Assembly: GCF_022179345.1 (NCBI RefSeq)
Contig: NZ_BPQR01000040.1
Coordinates: 1-32,798, forward strand
Reading direction: 5' to 3'
Origin: Methylobacterium jeotgali
GTDB taxonomy: Bacteria; Pseudomonadota; Alphaproteobacteria; Rhizobiales; Beijerinckiaceae
Length of the DNA stretch: 32,798 bases
The notes beneath the pieces are model-generated. The model saw only the letters and a list, made by a program, of their open reading frames with translations, had not been told where the DNA came from and ran no database searches. Positions 8,466 through 15,048 of this stretch are shown one piece after another. The position numbers were made by a program, and so were the translations under genes. How positions within the stretch are numbered: the stretch's first letter is position 1; the number at the start of each line of letters is the position of its first letter.

Positions 8466-8483
8466 CGCCCCGATTTCGGGGCG
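8466..8483 (+). promoter_or_regulatory. 5'-UTR hairpin just before the dmfA1 ribosome site
   Basis: CGCCCCGA (8466-8473) pairs perfectly with TCGGGGCG (8476-8483). It ends 8 bp before the strong AGGAGG at 8492-8497. No T-run follows, so it is more likely an mRNA-protecting or translation-tuning element than a terminator. Confidence 0.45.
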
Positions 8484-8503
8484 ACTCAGCCAGGAGGAAT
8501 GCA

Positions 8504-8944
8504 ATGGAACCGATTCCAAAAAAGGGCACCCCGGAACGTCAACGCCTGATCGACGAGCACAAGGCGTGCATTGATTCCATGAAAGGCGTGGCCGGAAACT
8601 CCGTCCTGCTCTGCGCAACACCCGGTGACACGACGGTGGTGACCGGTGGGGTGCATGCGGACCCCGTCCTCAAGCGGGTTTTGCTCCGCATGCGGGGCGA
8701 GAGCCCGAAGGGCAAGCTGATCGTCATCTGCACGAAGATTGATGAAGAATGGCGGATCGGCAGGCTGTCGGGAATCCGGGGTGTTCCGCCCGAGTTTGTC
8801 AACGACAAGATCTACACTGACGAACAAGAGATTCAGCACGACATATTCTTGATGCGCCTGGACGAACTCTCGGACAGCTACGGCTTCCCGGAAGATTTCC
8901 ACGAAGGCTGGAAACGCAAGGACGACAACTGGCCGATCACCTGA
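8504..8944 (+). CDS. dmfA1: N,N-dimethylformamidase small (alpha) subunit
   Basis: 146 residues from ATG 8504, supported by AGGAGG at 8492-8497. An overlapping ATG at 8499 is in another frame. The protein is small, soluble and charged, with no signal peptide. The segments RRLIDEHKACIDSMK-like near the N-terminus (QRLIDEHKACIDSMKG here) and RLDELSDSYGFPEDFHEGW near the C-terminus match my recollection of DmfA1, reported as about 132 residues in other DMFases. DmfA1 pairs with the large subunit to form the alpha2beta2-type enzyme that hydrolyses DMF to dimethylamine and formate. The identification depends partly on the unmistakable large-subunit gene 104 bp downstream. It is the first gene of the operon and sits behind the candidate operator array. 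Confidence 0.82.
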   Translation: MEPIPKKGTPERQRLIDEHKACIDSMKGVAGNSVLLCATPGDTTVVTGGVHADPVLKRVLLRMRGESPKGKLIVICTKIDEEWRIGRLSGIRGVPPEFVNDKIYTDEQEIQHDIFLMRLDELSDSYGFPEDFHEGWKRKDDNWPIT

Positions 8945-8985
8945 TCCGTCAGCCATCGTCCCTCGCCACCGAAACCGAGTTTGGC

Positions 8986-9010
8986 CGCGCTTCAGGCCGG
9001 CGAAAGCGCG
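8986..9010 (+). other. Hairpin between dmfA1 and dmfA2
   Basis: CGCGCTT (8986-8992) can pair with AAGCGCG (9004-9010) over an 11-nt loop in the 104-bp gap. It may tune the subunit ratio through mRNA processing. Judged from base pairing only. Confidence 0.25.
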
Positions 9011-9048
9011 CCGCAAGGAAAATTCGCGCTTCATCGAGGATTGGTCCG

Positions 9049-11481
9049 ATGAGTTATATGAGATTGACCGGATACGCCGATAAATTCGGCGTCCACCCCG
9101 GCGATACGATCAAGTTCTATGTCAATTGCAATGGTCCGGCCGAATATAAGGTCGAGATCGTCCAGATCATCAATGGCGATACCAACCCGCGAGGCCCCGG
9201 CTACATCGATAAGCCGATCGAGGCGTCGGTAAACGGGACCTATAAGGGCCGGGCGCAGATCATCCACGGCGGTTCGTACGGCTACGTGCCGGATGCCAAA
9301 GCGTTCCACGTCGAGAGCTTCACGCTCCAGTGCTGGATCTGGCCGACGGCGCCCAAGACCCATCCGCGCTACTGGAAGCATGGCGCCCAGGGTCTCGTCA
9401 CCAAGTGGTCGGAGGATTGCGGCTACGGTCTCTTCATCAACGAAGACGGCTGCCTCGAACTCCGCATCAACGAGCACCGGATCACTACCGGCGTGCCGGT
9501 TCGTGATCATGCCTGGCATTTCTGCGCGGCCACCTTCGATGCTGCGACCGGTGATATCGTCCTCTATCACGAGCCGCAGGTTGTCTACGCGCTCGACCCA
9601 GAGATCGCGCCGGTCGAGACCAACCTAAAGGTCGCCATCGCCCACGCTCCGGTCCCGGCCGCGCTCGCGGCCTATGTCGAGAAGCTGGCGCCGGAGGATC
9701 CGCTCGCCCGGTCCTCCAAGCCGGCCGGCGTGGTGTTCGCCGGCAAGTACAATGGCAAGATCGACAGCCCCCGCATCTGCAATCGTGCACTGTCGCGGGC
9801 CGAGATCGAGATGATGAAGGCCGGTGCGCAGCCGGGCCTCACCGAGCGCCGCAACAGCGGCCCGACAGGTAAGCTCTCCGAGTGCATCGTCGCCGCCTGG
9901 AACTTCTCTTCCGGCATCGATACCTTGGTCTGCAAGGACGAGGGCCCTTATCGCTTCGACGCGATCCTGGTGAACTGCCCGAACCGGGGCATGACCGGCT
10001 ACAACTGGTCGGGCCAGAACTTCGACTGGAAGCACGCTCCGCAGGAATACGGTGCGATCAGCTTCCACGACGACGACGTCGATGACGCTCGCTGGTTCTC
10101 CGACTTTGAATGGACGGTTCCCGAGACCGGTGTGAAGAGCCGCTTCTACGGCGCCAAGTTGACGACGGCGGACGGTGACGAGGACTTCATCCCATTCTGG
10201 GTGGTCCCCCGCGTCGGCCAGGAGACGGCCAAGATCGCCGTCATGGTCCCGACCATCAGCTACATGGCCTATGCGAACGAGCACGTGGCCTGCAACGCCG
10301 GTGGCGCCGAGCTGTTCGTCTATCGCGTGCCGATCATGCAGGAGCAGAACATGTTCCTGTCCGAGCACCGCGAGTACGGCGGCTCGATCTACGACACCCA
10401 CACAGACGGCACCGGTATCTCGATCTCGTCGCGCCTGCGGCCGATCCTGTCGATCCGTCCGAAATACGATCACTTCCTGGCGCAAGCGCCGTGGCAGTAC
10501 CCGGCCGATCTCCACCTCATCTACTGGCTGGAGACGATGGGTTACGACTACGACGTCTTCACCGACGAAGACATCACCTATGACGGGCTGGCCCGGATCG
10601 AGAACTACAACGTCATCATCACCGGCTCGCATCCGGAACACAATTCCGGCGCTCAGCTCGATGCGCTCCACAACTATACACAGCGCGGCGGTCGCCTGAT
10701 GTATATGGGCGCGGACGCTTGGTACTGGGTCCACTCCTACCATCCCGGCTATGCCGAGAAGGGCCGCGGCATCGTCACCGAGATGCGCCGCTGCGAATCC
10801 GGCATCCGGACATGGCGCGCGGATCCTGGCGAGTACTACCACCAGGGCACCGGCGAACTCGGCGGCATGTGGCGCTTCCGTGGGCGTTACCTTCACTCCG
10901 TCGCGGGTGTCGGCATGTCGTCGGAAGGCTTTGACGTCTCGTCCTACTTCTCGCGGACGCCGGACAGTCTCGACGAGCGCGTGGCCTGGGCTTTCGAGGG
11001 CATCGGCTACGACGAGAAGCTCGGCAATTTCGGTCTCGTCGGCGGCGGTGCTGCCGGTCTCGAGCTCGACATCGTCGATACCATGCTCGGCTCGCCGCCC
11101 CATACGCTGGCTGTCGCGACTTCGGCGGGTCGGCACACCGAAGCCTACCTCCTCGTCATGGAGGATTTCGGCTTCAACCAGCAGGGCCTCGACGGCACGA
11201 CGCATCCGCGCGTGCGTGGCGATATCGCCTTTCACGAGACCCCGAACGGCGGGGGCTGCTTCGCCTTCTCGTCGATTGCGTTCTGCGGCTCGCTGCCCTG
11301 GAACAACTGCGACAACAACATCTCGCGGCTCGTGAAGAACGTGCTCGACCGCTTCTCGATGGACGGGCCGCTGCCCGCTCCGCCGGCGAGCGCGATCAAG
11401 CATCGCGGCCGCGCGGACTACGATCCGAGCCCGATCGAGCATCAAAGCCGCAAAGCCCGAGGCGAGCCGCTTCCGGCCTGA
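9049..11481 (+). CDS. dmfA2: N,N-dimethylformamidase large (beta) subunit
   Basis: 810 residues from ATG 9049, with a CGAGGA-type ribosome site about 10 bp upstream. Described DMFase large subunits are about 762 residues, so this one is slightly long. Residues about 60-250 look like a LamG/concanavalin-type beta-sandwich (FTLQCWIWPT, YGLFINEDGCLELRI). The C-terminal half carries the catalytic domain with PTISYMAYAN (401-410), SIYDTHTDGTG (446-456) and NVIITGSHPEHNS (521-533). The DMFase mononuclear iron is known to be held by two Tyr and one Glu. Tyr408 or Tyr405, Tyr448 and Glu530 sit at nearly the expected spacing, so the active site looks intact. No signal peptide is present, so the enzyme is cytoplasmic. 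With DmfA1 it converts DMF to dimethylamine and formate, both usable by methylotrophs. Confidence 0.93.
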   Translation: MSYMRLTGYADKFGVHPGDTIKFYVNCNGPAEYKVEIVQIINGDTNPRGPGYIDKPIEASVNGTYKGRAQIIHGGSYGYVPDAKAFHVESFTLQCWIWPTAPKTHPRYWKHGAQGLVTKWSEDCGYGLFINEDGCLELRINEHRITTGVPVRDHAWHFCAATFDAATGDIVLYHEPQVVYALDPEIAPVETNLKVAIAHAPVPAALAAYVEKLAPEDPLARSSKPAGVVFAGKYNGKIDSPRICNRALSRAEIEMMKAGAQPGLTERRNSGPTGKLSECIVAAWNFSSGIDTLVCKDEGPYRFDAILVNCPNRGMTGYNWSGQNFDWKHAPQEYGAISFHDDDVDDARWFSDFEWTVPETGVKSRFYGAKLTTADGDEDFIPFWVVPRVGQETAKIAVMVPTISYMAYANEHVACNAGGAELFVYRVPIMQEQNMFLSEHREYGGSIYDTHTDGTGISISSRLRPILSIRPKYDHFLAQAPWQYPADLHLIYWLETMGYDYDVFTDEDITYDGLARIENYNVIITGSHPEHNSGAQLDALHNYTQRGGRLMYMGADAWYWVHSYHPGYAEKGRGIVTEMRRCESGIRTWRADPGEYYHQGTGELGGMWRFRGRYLHSVAGVGMSSEGFDVSSYFSRTPDSLDERVAWAFEGIGYDEKLGNFGLVGGGAAGLELDIVDTMLGSPPHTLAVATSAGRHTEAYLLVMEDFGFNQQGLDGTTHPRVRGDIAFHETPNGGGCFAFSSIAFCGSLPWNNCDNNISRLVKNVLDRFSMDGPLPAPPASAIKHRGRADYDPSPIEHQSRKARGEPLPA

Positions 11482-11526
11482 TCCCGACAATCGATCTCCG
11501 AGCCCTCTCATGAGAGCCCGGAGTGA

Positions 11527-11563
11527 GGACGGGAGGTGCGCAAGCCCCGCACGCCTCCCGTCC
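11527..11563 (+). terminator. Strong hairpin after dmfA2 (partial terminator or mRNA stabiliser)
   Basis: GGACGGGAGG (11527-11536) pairs perfectly with CCTCCCGTCC (11554-11563). A smaller palindrome CTCTCATGAGAG lies just before it (from about 11505). No T-run follows. It probably separates high dmfA1A2 mRNA from lower levels of the downstream accessory genes. Confidence 0.5.
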
Positions 11564-11612
11564 AACCACTCTTGCCAGCGCTGTCCTCCGGATGCCCGTT
11601 CCAGGAACGCCG

Positions 11613-12737
11613 ATGTCTGTCAGATCGCTCACGGCTGCCCGTCCCACCCTGCCCGCCGCCGGCTTCCTTACGGACCGCCCCGATCTCGGTCATGCCGCGG
11701 AAGGTTGGGACCTCGCCGATCCCGCCTTTTTCGCTGAAGCGCTCGACCCGGTCGAGCCGCGCCATCTTCCGCCGACGGCCTATCGCTCGCTCGCCTTCGC
11801 CAACCTGGAAGACGATGCCGTCTGGACACGGAACTGGGTGTGCATCGGGACGCAGCAGGAAATCCCGAAGACGAGCGATCTACTGCCCTTCACGGTCGGA
11901 CATCACGGCGTTCACGTTCAGCGACGTGCCGACGGCGGTCTCGTCGGGCGCTTCAACAAGGCCCAGCATGGAGGCTGCCGCGCGGTGCCGCTTCAGTGCC
12001 AGACCGGTACCAAGACACGCTGCTCCTTCACCGCCTGCGGCTATAGCCGCGACGGCCTGCCCCTCTCGGCCGCCCCGGACGGCGGCCCGACGCCGGCCAT
12101 GCACCAGTATCTCGGCCTGCGTCCCGAACGGCTGCTTCCCATCGCCGTGCGGACCTCCGGGTCGATGATCTTCGTCCACTTGGATGCCGGCACCATGTCG
12201 GAGCCGCTCGAGAACCTCGCCTTCGAGGATGAAACGTCCGGCCCCGTTGGAACGGCACAGACCTTCCGCCGTGAGTACCCGGTCAACTGGAAGCTTCTTC
12301 TGGGCGCGCTCGCAGCCGGCGAAGTCGCCTTGCCGACGAGCGACAGCATCTGGCTGACGACTACTCTGAAGGACGGCAGTGCGGCCGAGGTACGGATGCT
12401 GTTTCCGAACCTGATCCTGTTTTCGGCGCGCGGAGAGACGTGTGGCGTCATCGTGCAACCCACTGCTCTCGGCGAAACCCTGTGCCGGATCGCCTTGTTC
12501 GGAAACCGGGCACGCAGCGCAGGCGACTGGCTTGCCGAATTCGATGCGCGCGCCCGGTACGCCACCGAGCTTCAACGAGACCTCGACATTCGGGAGACCC
12601 GTCCTGCCGCCCGACCTCCTCTTCCCAACGCGGCCGAGCGCTGGCTCCACAGGCGGCTCGCTGCTGCAGTCAAGGCACGACCCCGCCACGACACGACCGA
12701 ACCTCTCTACGCGACGGCACTAGGCAGAAGGCGCTGA
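11613..12737 (+). CDS. Rieske-type oxygenase-like protein lacking metal-ligand motifs
   Basis: 374 residues from ATG 11613, preceded by AGGAA at about 11603. Upstream in-frame starts fall in the hairpin region. The layout is that of a ring-hydroxylating oxygenase alpha subunit: an N-terminal lead with the NWVCIGTQQEIP strand (74-85), a Rieske-like segment, then EYPVNWKLLL (221-230), where the catalytic domain begins. The Rieske consensus CxH...CxxH is broken: the first Cys is Ala117 (AQH, His119 kept), and the last His is Thr140 (CSFT, Cys137 kept). The usual EN..E.YH iron-site motif after NWKL is replaced by GALAAGEVAL. A functional oxygenase is therefore unlikely. It lies 132 bp after dmfA2 and 4 bp before the Sel1 gene, suggesting an accessory or structural role in amide metabolism. 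Function unknown. Confidence 0.75.
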   Translation: MSVRSLTAARPTLPAAGFLTDRPDLGHAAEGWDLADPAFFAEALDPVEPRHLPPTAYRSLAFANLEDDAVWTRNWVCIGTQQEIPKTSDLLPFTVGHHGVHVQRRADGGLVGRFNKAQHGGCRAVPLQCQTGTKTRCSFTACGYSRDGLPLSAAPDGGPTPAMHQYLGLRPERLLPIAVRTSGSMIFVHLDAGTMSEPLENLAFEDETSGPVGTAQTFRREYPVNWKLLLGALAAGEVALPTSDSIWLTTTLKDGSAAEVRMLFPNLILFSARGETCGVIVQPTALGETLCRIALFGNRARSAGDWLAEFDARARYATELQRDLDIRETRPAARPPLPNAAERWLHRRLAAAVKARPRHDTTEPLYATALGRRR

Positions 12738-12741
12738 GCCC

Positions 12742-13440
12742 ATGAGCATGTCATCCGCACAGCCACTCCCGACTCCCTCCGCCGACGGAGACCTCGCGAA
12801 GGCCATCGAGGCGTTTCGCGCCGGCTCCTACACGGAGTCCCTCTCGCAGTTGCGGCCCCTGGCCGAGGCAGGCGTCGCCGAGGCACAGGCATGGCTCGGG
12901 GCGCATTACGCCAACGGCTTCGGCGTGGAGTCGTCCCTGCCCGAGGCATTCGACTGGTACCGGCGTGCGGCCGAACAAGGCAACATCGCTGCCGCGACCA
13001 ATGTCGGTGCAATGCTCGCCATGGGGCAGGGCGTTGCGCAGGATCGCGGAGAGGGCGCGCGATGGCTCGACCGTGCTGCCTCCGGCGGTGACGTGATGGC
13101 CCAGTACAACCTCGCGACGATGCTGTCGAAGGGCGATGGCCTGCCGGCGGACCCGGCACGCGCTGCCTCGCTGTATCGGTCTGCCGCTGAGGCCGGCCAC
13201 TATCCTGCTCAGGCGCGCCTCGGGCATCTCTACGCGAATGGCATTGGCGTCGAGAAGGACCGGGTCGAGGCCTTCGCCTGGCTTTCGCTGGCCGCCCAGC
13301 ACGGCGTCGGCACGGCGCTCAACGCCCTCGAAGCCGTGATCAAGGAGATGTCGGCCGAAGAGAAGCGCGCGGGCATGACGCGCTCGCAGAGCCGTCGCAT
13401 CGGTCCGGTCGATGCCCGCATCAATCCGATCCCGGGGTGA
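12742..13440 (+). CDS. Sel1-repeat (TPR-like) protein
   Basis: 232 residues. The start is ATG 12742, 4 bp after the previous stop; ATG 12748 is an alternative. Four consecutive Sel1 repeats of about 36 residues span roughly residues 35-185, with the pattern A..GLG..YANG.GV..D...A..WY..AA..G (for example AQAWLGAHYANGFGVE and ARLGHLYANGIGVEKD). No signal peptide is obvious, so it is probably cytoplasmic. Sel1 repeats form curved helical solenoids that scaffold protein-protein contacts. The tight spacing with the Rieske-like gene upstream and the 97-residue gene downstream places it in the dmf operon, perhaps as an assembly factor. This is inference; no specific partner can be named. Confidence 0.85.
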   Translation: MSMSSAQPLPTPSADGDLAKAIEAFRAGSYTESLSQLRPLAEAGVAEAQAWLGAHYANGFGVESSLPEAFDWYRRAAEQGNIAAATNVGAMLAMGQGVAQDRGEGARWLDRAASGGDVMAQYNLATMLSKGDGLPADPARAASLYRSAAEAGHYPAQARLGHLYANGIGVEKDRVEAFAWLSLAAQHGVGTALNALEAVIKEMSAEEKRAGMTRSQSRRIGPVDARINPIPG

Positions 13441-13444
13441 GCCA

Positions 13445-13738
13445 ATGGTCTACAGCGTCCAGCAGATCAAGTTCGAATTCGTCAGTTACGTCAAAGAATT
13501 CGGGGCCGATTTTCGCGAGTGGTCGATCGGCGTTGCGGATGACGCCCGTCACGCGCTGTTCCGCGAGAATGGCGTCGACGAGGCTGGGGACGTCTGGCTC
13601 TGGAAGCCGGCGCTCACTCCCGCAGCCGCTGCCATGATTCGGTCATGGCTGGTCGATCGTCACGGGGTCACGAATGTCTCTGCCGAGGCCTCGGGCGCCG
13701 AGATCTTTCTGTTTAAACGGCACAGCGCGCAAAGTTAA
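13445..13738 (+). CDS. Small protein of unknown function, last gene of the dmf operon
   Basis: 97 residues from ATG 13445, 4 bp after the Sel1 gene stop, with GGGGTGAG upstream as a possible ribosome site. I do not recognise the family. The sequence is a mixed alpha/beta globular domain: amphipathic helices (QIKFEFVSYVKEFG, AAAAMIRSWLVDRHG) and a final strand EIFLFKRH. There are no cysteines, membrane segments or signal peptide. The coding region ends exactly where an IS630 transposase scrap begins, so its C-terminus may have been trimmed or altered by that insertion. Tight spacing argues that it belongs functionally with the Sel1 and Rieske-like proteins. Confidence 0.7.
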   Translation: MVYSVQQIKFEFVSYVKEFGADFREWSIGVADDARHALFRENGVDEAGDVWLWKPALTPAAAAMIRSWLVDRHGVTNVSAEASGAEIFLFKRHSAQS

Positions 13739-13886
13739 CACGCGGCTAAAGGATGAGCACGACCTCACGGTCGGGCTGGGCACGCTGTGGGCCTTCCTCG
13801 GCGCGCGCGATCTCGCGTACAAAGAAAAGACAGCTCACTCCACGGAGCAGGGCCGCCCGGACGTGAAGGCTGCCCGCGAGGGGCGG
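13734..13886 (+). pseudogene. IS630-family transposase internal fragment
   Basis: In one + frame the segment reads VNTRLKDEHDLTVGLGTLW then AFLGARDLAYKEKTAHSTEQ then GRPDVKAARE. This is the winged-helix linker region shared by IS630 transposases (GLSVGLGTLW..L...GLTYKKKTAHAAEQ.RPDV..AR in typical members). Only about 50 residues survive and no DDE catalytic domain is present. It abuts the last dmf-operon gene on one side and an integrase fragment on the other, marking an old insertion boundary. Family assignment is from memory of the motif. Confidence 0.6.
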
Positions 13887-14441
13887 TTCACCATGTTGGA
13901 GGAACGCGGAAAGCTGCTTTATCGTATTGGTGTACGATTCTCTGGTCGATTCGGACTTGCCCCTGCGCTCGGCCTCTCGCCACCATGCCTCGACGAGTTC
14001 GATTAACCCCACAGTCTTCGCCGGCGGGGGCGCAGAAGGAATAGTAGTGGGCGTGGTTGCTTTTTCGGGTTCGCCACGAGCCAGAGCAGCGAGCGTGAGG
14101 CTCGCGCATTGGACCTGCGCGGCAATGGCTTTGGCGACGCGCAGGACGCTCTCTTCGTCCGCCTCGATATCGCGCAGGGCGAGGACTGTCTCCGCATGAT
14201 CGCGACACCACGCTTCCAGCTCCTCGACCTTCTCAGCCTGAAGGAAATCGAGGGTGGCGCGTACGGCCAAGCCTCCATCCGTGCGGCTCTCGGTGCGTTC
14301 CAAAGTCGGACAGCAGAGATGCCGGTATAGGTCCGTGGACCAGAAGCGCTGCCGGCTCGGGTTCTCGCGATGCAGGTTCAGCCAATGCCCATACATCCTG
14401 TGCGCGCGTTCGGCGGCTTCGCGTTCGCTTAGGCTGGAAGG
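13887..14441 (-). pseudogene. Tyrosine recombinase (integrase), middle fragment
   Basis: The minus strand reads SSLSEREAAERAHRMYGHWL at 14441 downward. A helical region follows, then a Pro/Thr-rich linker, and VGLIELVEAWWREAERRGKS with ESYTNTIKQLSAFLQH, which is the SAM-like core-binding domain of phage-type integrases. The frame has no proper start, and after AFLQH (about 13893) the sequence becomes unrelated where the IS630 scrap begins. The catalytic domain (Arg...His-x-x-Arg...Tyr) is absent, so it is dead. It may be the continuation of the integrase N-terminus found on the same strand at 20218-20115. Confidence 0.65.
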
Positions 14442-14570
14442 ATCGTCTCACCCGCTCTACCGGGACCGCATTGGACAGCACGCCATCTGGATCAACGACC
14501 AGTTCCGCGTCTGCTTCGTCTGGACCGACGCCGGCCCGGAGCGGGTCGCGAGATAACCGACTACCACTAG
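14442..14570 (+). pseudogene. higB: HigB/RelE-type toxin, truncated and frameshifted
   Basis: The frame ending at 14556 reads RDRIGQHAIWINDQFRVCFV then WTDAGPERV, the C-terminal beta-sheet of HigB/RelE mRNA interferases. The first half is missing at the junction with the integrase scrap near 14441. After GPERV (codon 14545-14547) the expected ending EITDYH followed by TAG is present but out of frame (14550-14570), consistent with a 2-bp insertion or 1-bp deletion. The TAG is immediately followed by the HigA ribosome site, as in intact higBA operons. The toxin is certainly inactive. Confidence 0.75.
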
Positions 14571-14579
14571 GAGGCCGAC

Positions 14580-14897
14580 GTGACGGACGATCTGGAGATC
14601 ATCGCGACCCTGCCGCCCCTCCACTCTGGCGAGGTTCTGCGCGAGGAGTACCTTGTGGCGCTCGGCCTCTCGGCCGGGGCGGTCGCGAAGGCCTGCGGCG
14701 TGCCCCGCACCCGCATCGAGCGGATCATGCGCGAGGAGATGGGCGTCACCGCCGACACCGCCCTCCGGCTGGGCCGCTACTTCCGCACCTCCCCGGACCT
14801 GTGGCTCAACCTTCAGCAGCGGTTCGAGCTCGAAACCGCTCGAGCGGCGGTCGGTGCCGAAGTCGAGGCGATCGAGCCGGTGCTAGAGGCGGCCTAA
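14580..14897 (+). CDS. higA: HigA-family antitoxin (XRE helix-turn-helix)
   Basis: 105 residues with a GTG start, fixed by AGGAGG at 14569-14574. The sequence LPPLHSGEVLREEYLVALGL at 11-30 is the diagnostic HigA opening. An XRE helix-turn-helix follows (about 30-62: AGAVAKACGVPRTRIERIMRE), then TADTALRLGRYFRTSPDLWL (HigA signature) and NLQQRFELE. HigA proteins bind and neutralise the HigB RNase and repress the operon by binding its promoter. The gene is complete, but the partner toxin directly upstream is destroyed, so it is an orphan antitoxin. It could still act as a repressor or protect against related toxins. A strong terminator follows 17 bp after the stop. Confidence 0.9.
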   Translation: MTDDLEIIATLPPLHSGEVLREEYLVALGLSAGAVAKACGVPRTRIERIMREEMGVTADTALRLGRYFRTSPDLWLNLQQRFELETARAAVGAEVEAIEPVLEAA

Positions 14898-14913
14898 CGG
14901 CCCTCGCTGAGCG

Positions 14914-14942
14914 AGGGGAGCGCCGTGAAGCGCTCCCCTTTC
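14914..14942 (+). terminator. Rho-independent terminator after higA
   Basis: AGGGGAGCGC (14914-14923) pairs perfectly with GCGCTCCCCT (14930-14939) around a 6-nt loop, followed by TTT. It lies 17 bp after the higA stop and is well placed to end its transcript. Confidence 0.8.
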
Positions 14943-15048
14943 AACCTGCCTCGGCGACTTGCAACCGCTCGAGGCCGAGGCGATCGAGCGGGCGAAGGCA
15001 GCCGCGTGAGCATGCCATGCGCCTGCAGAGGTCTGGCCCTATGTCAGA

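Larger units (their letters stand above)
7879..8503. promoter_or_regulatory. Divergent intergenic control region between regulator and dmfA operons
   Basis: 625 bp separate the response-regulator start from the dmfA1 start and contain no credible gene. The rare hexamer TCTAGA occurs three times (8056-8061, 8334-8339, 8347-8352), with a close variant at 8368-8373. The GC content falls near 8333-8410. A candidate -35 TTGACG lies at 8357-8362, followed by an AT-rich stretch around 8385-8392 that could serve as -10, at non-ideal spacing as expected for an activator-dependent promoter. Promoters for both operons should lie here; exact start sites cannot be assigned. Confidence 0.6.

Noticed and set aside
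8108..8621. Short frames in the divergent dmf control region
   Set aside because: Arg/Pro-rich, without ribosome sites, and overlapping the operator array and dmfA1 start.
9625..11565. 646-codon minus-strand frame across dmfA2
   Set aside because: It lies wholly opposite dmfA2, a recognised enzyme, and shows no domain and no ribosome site.
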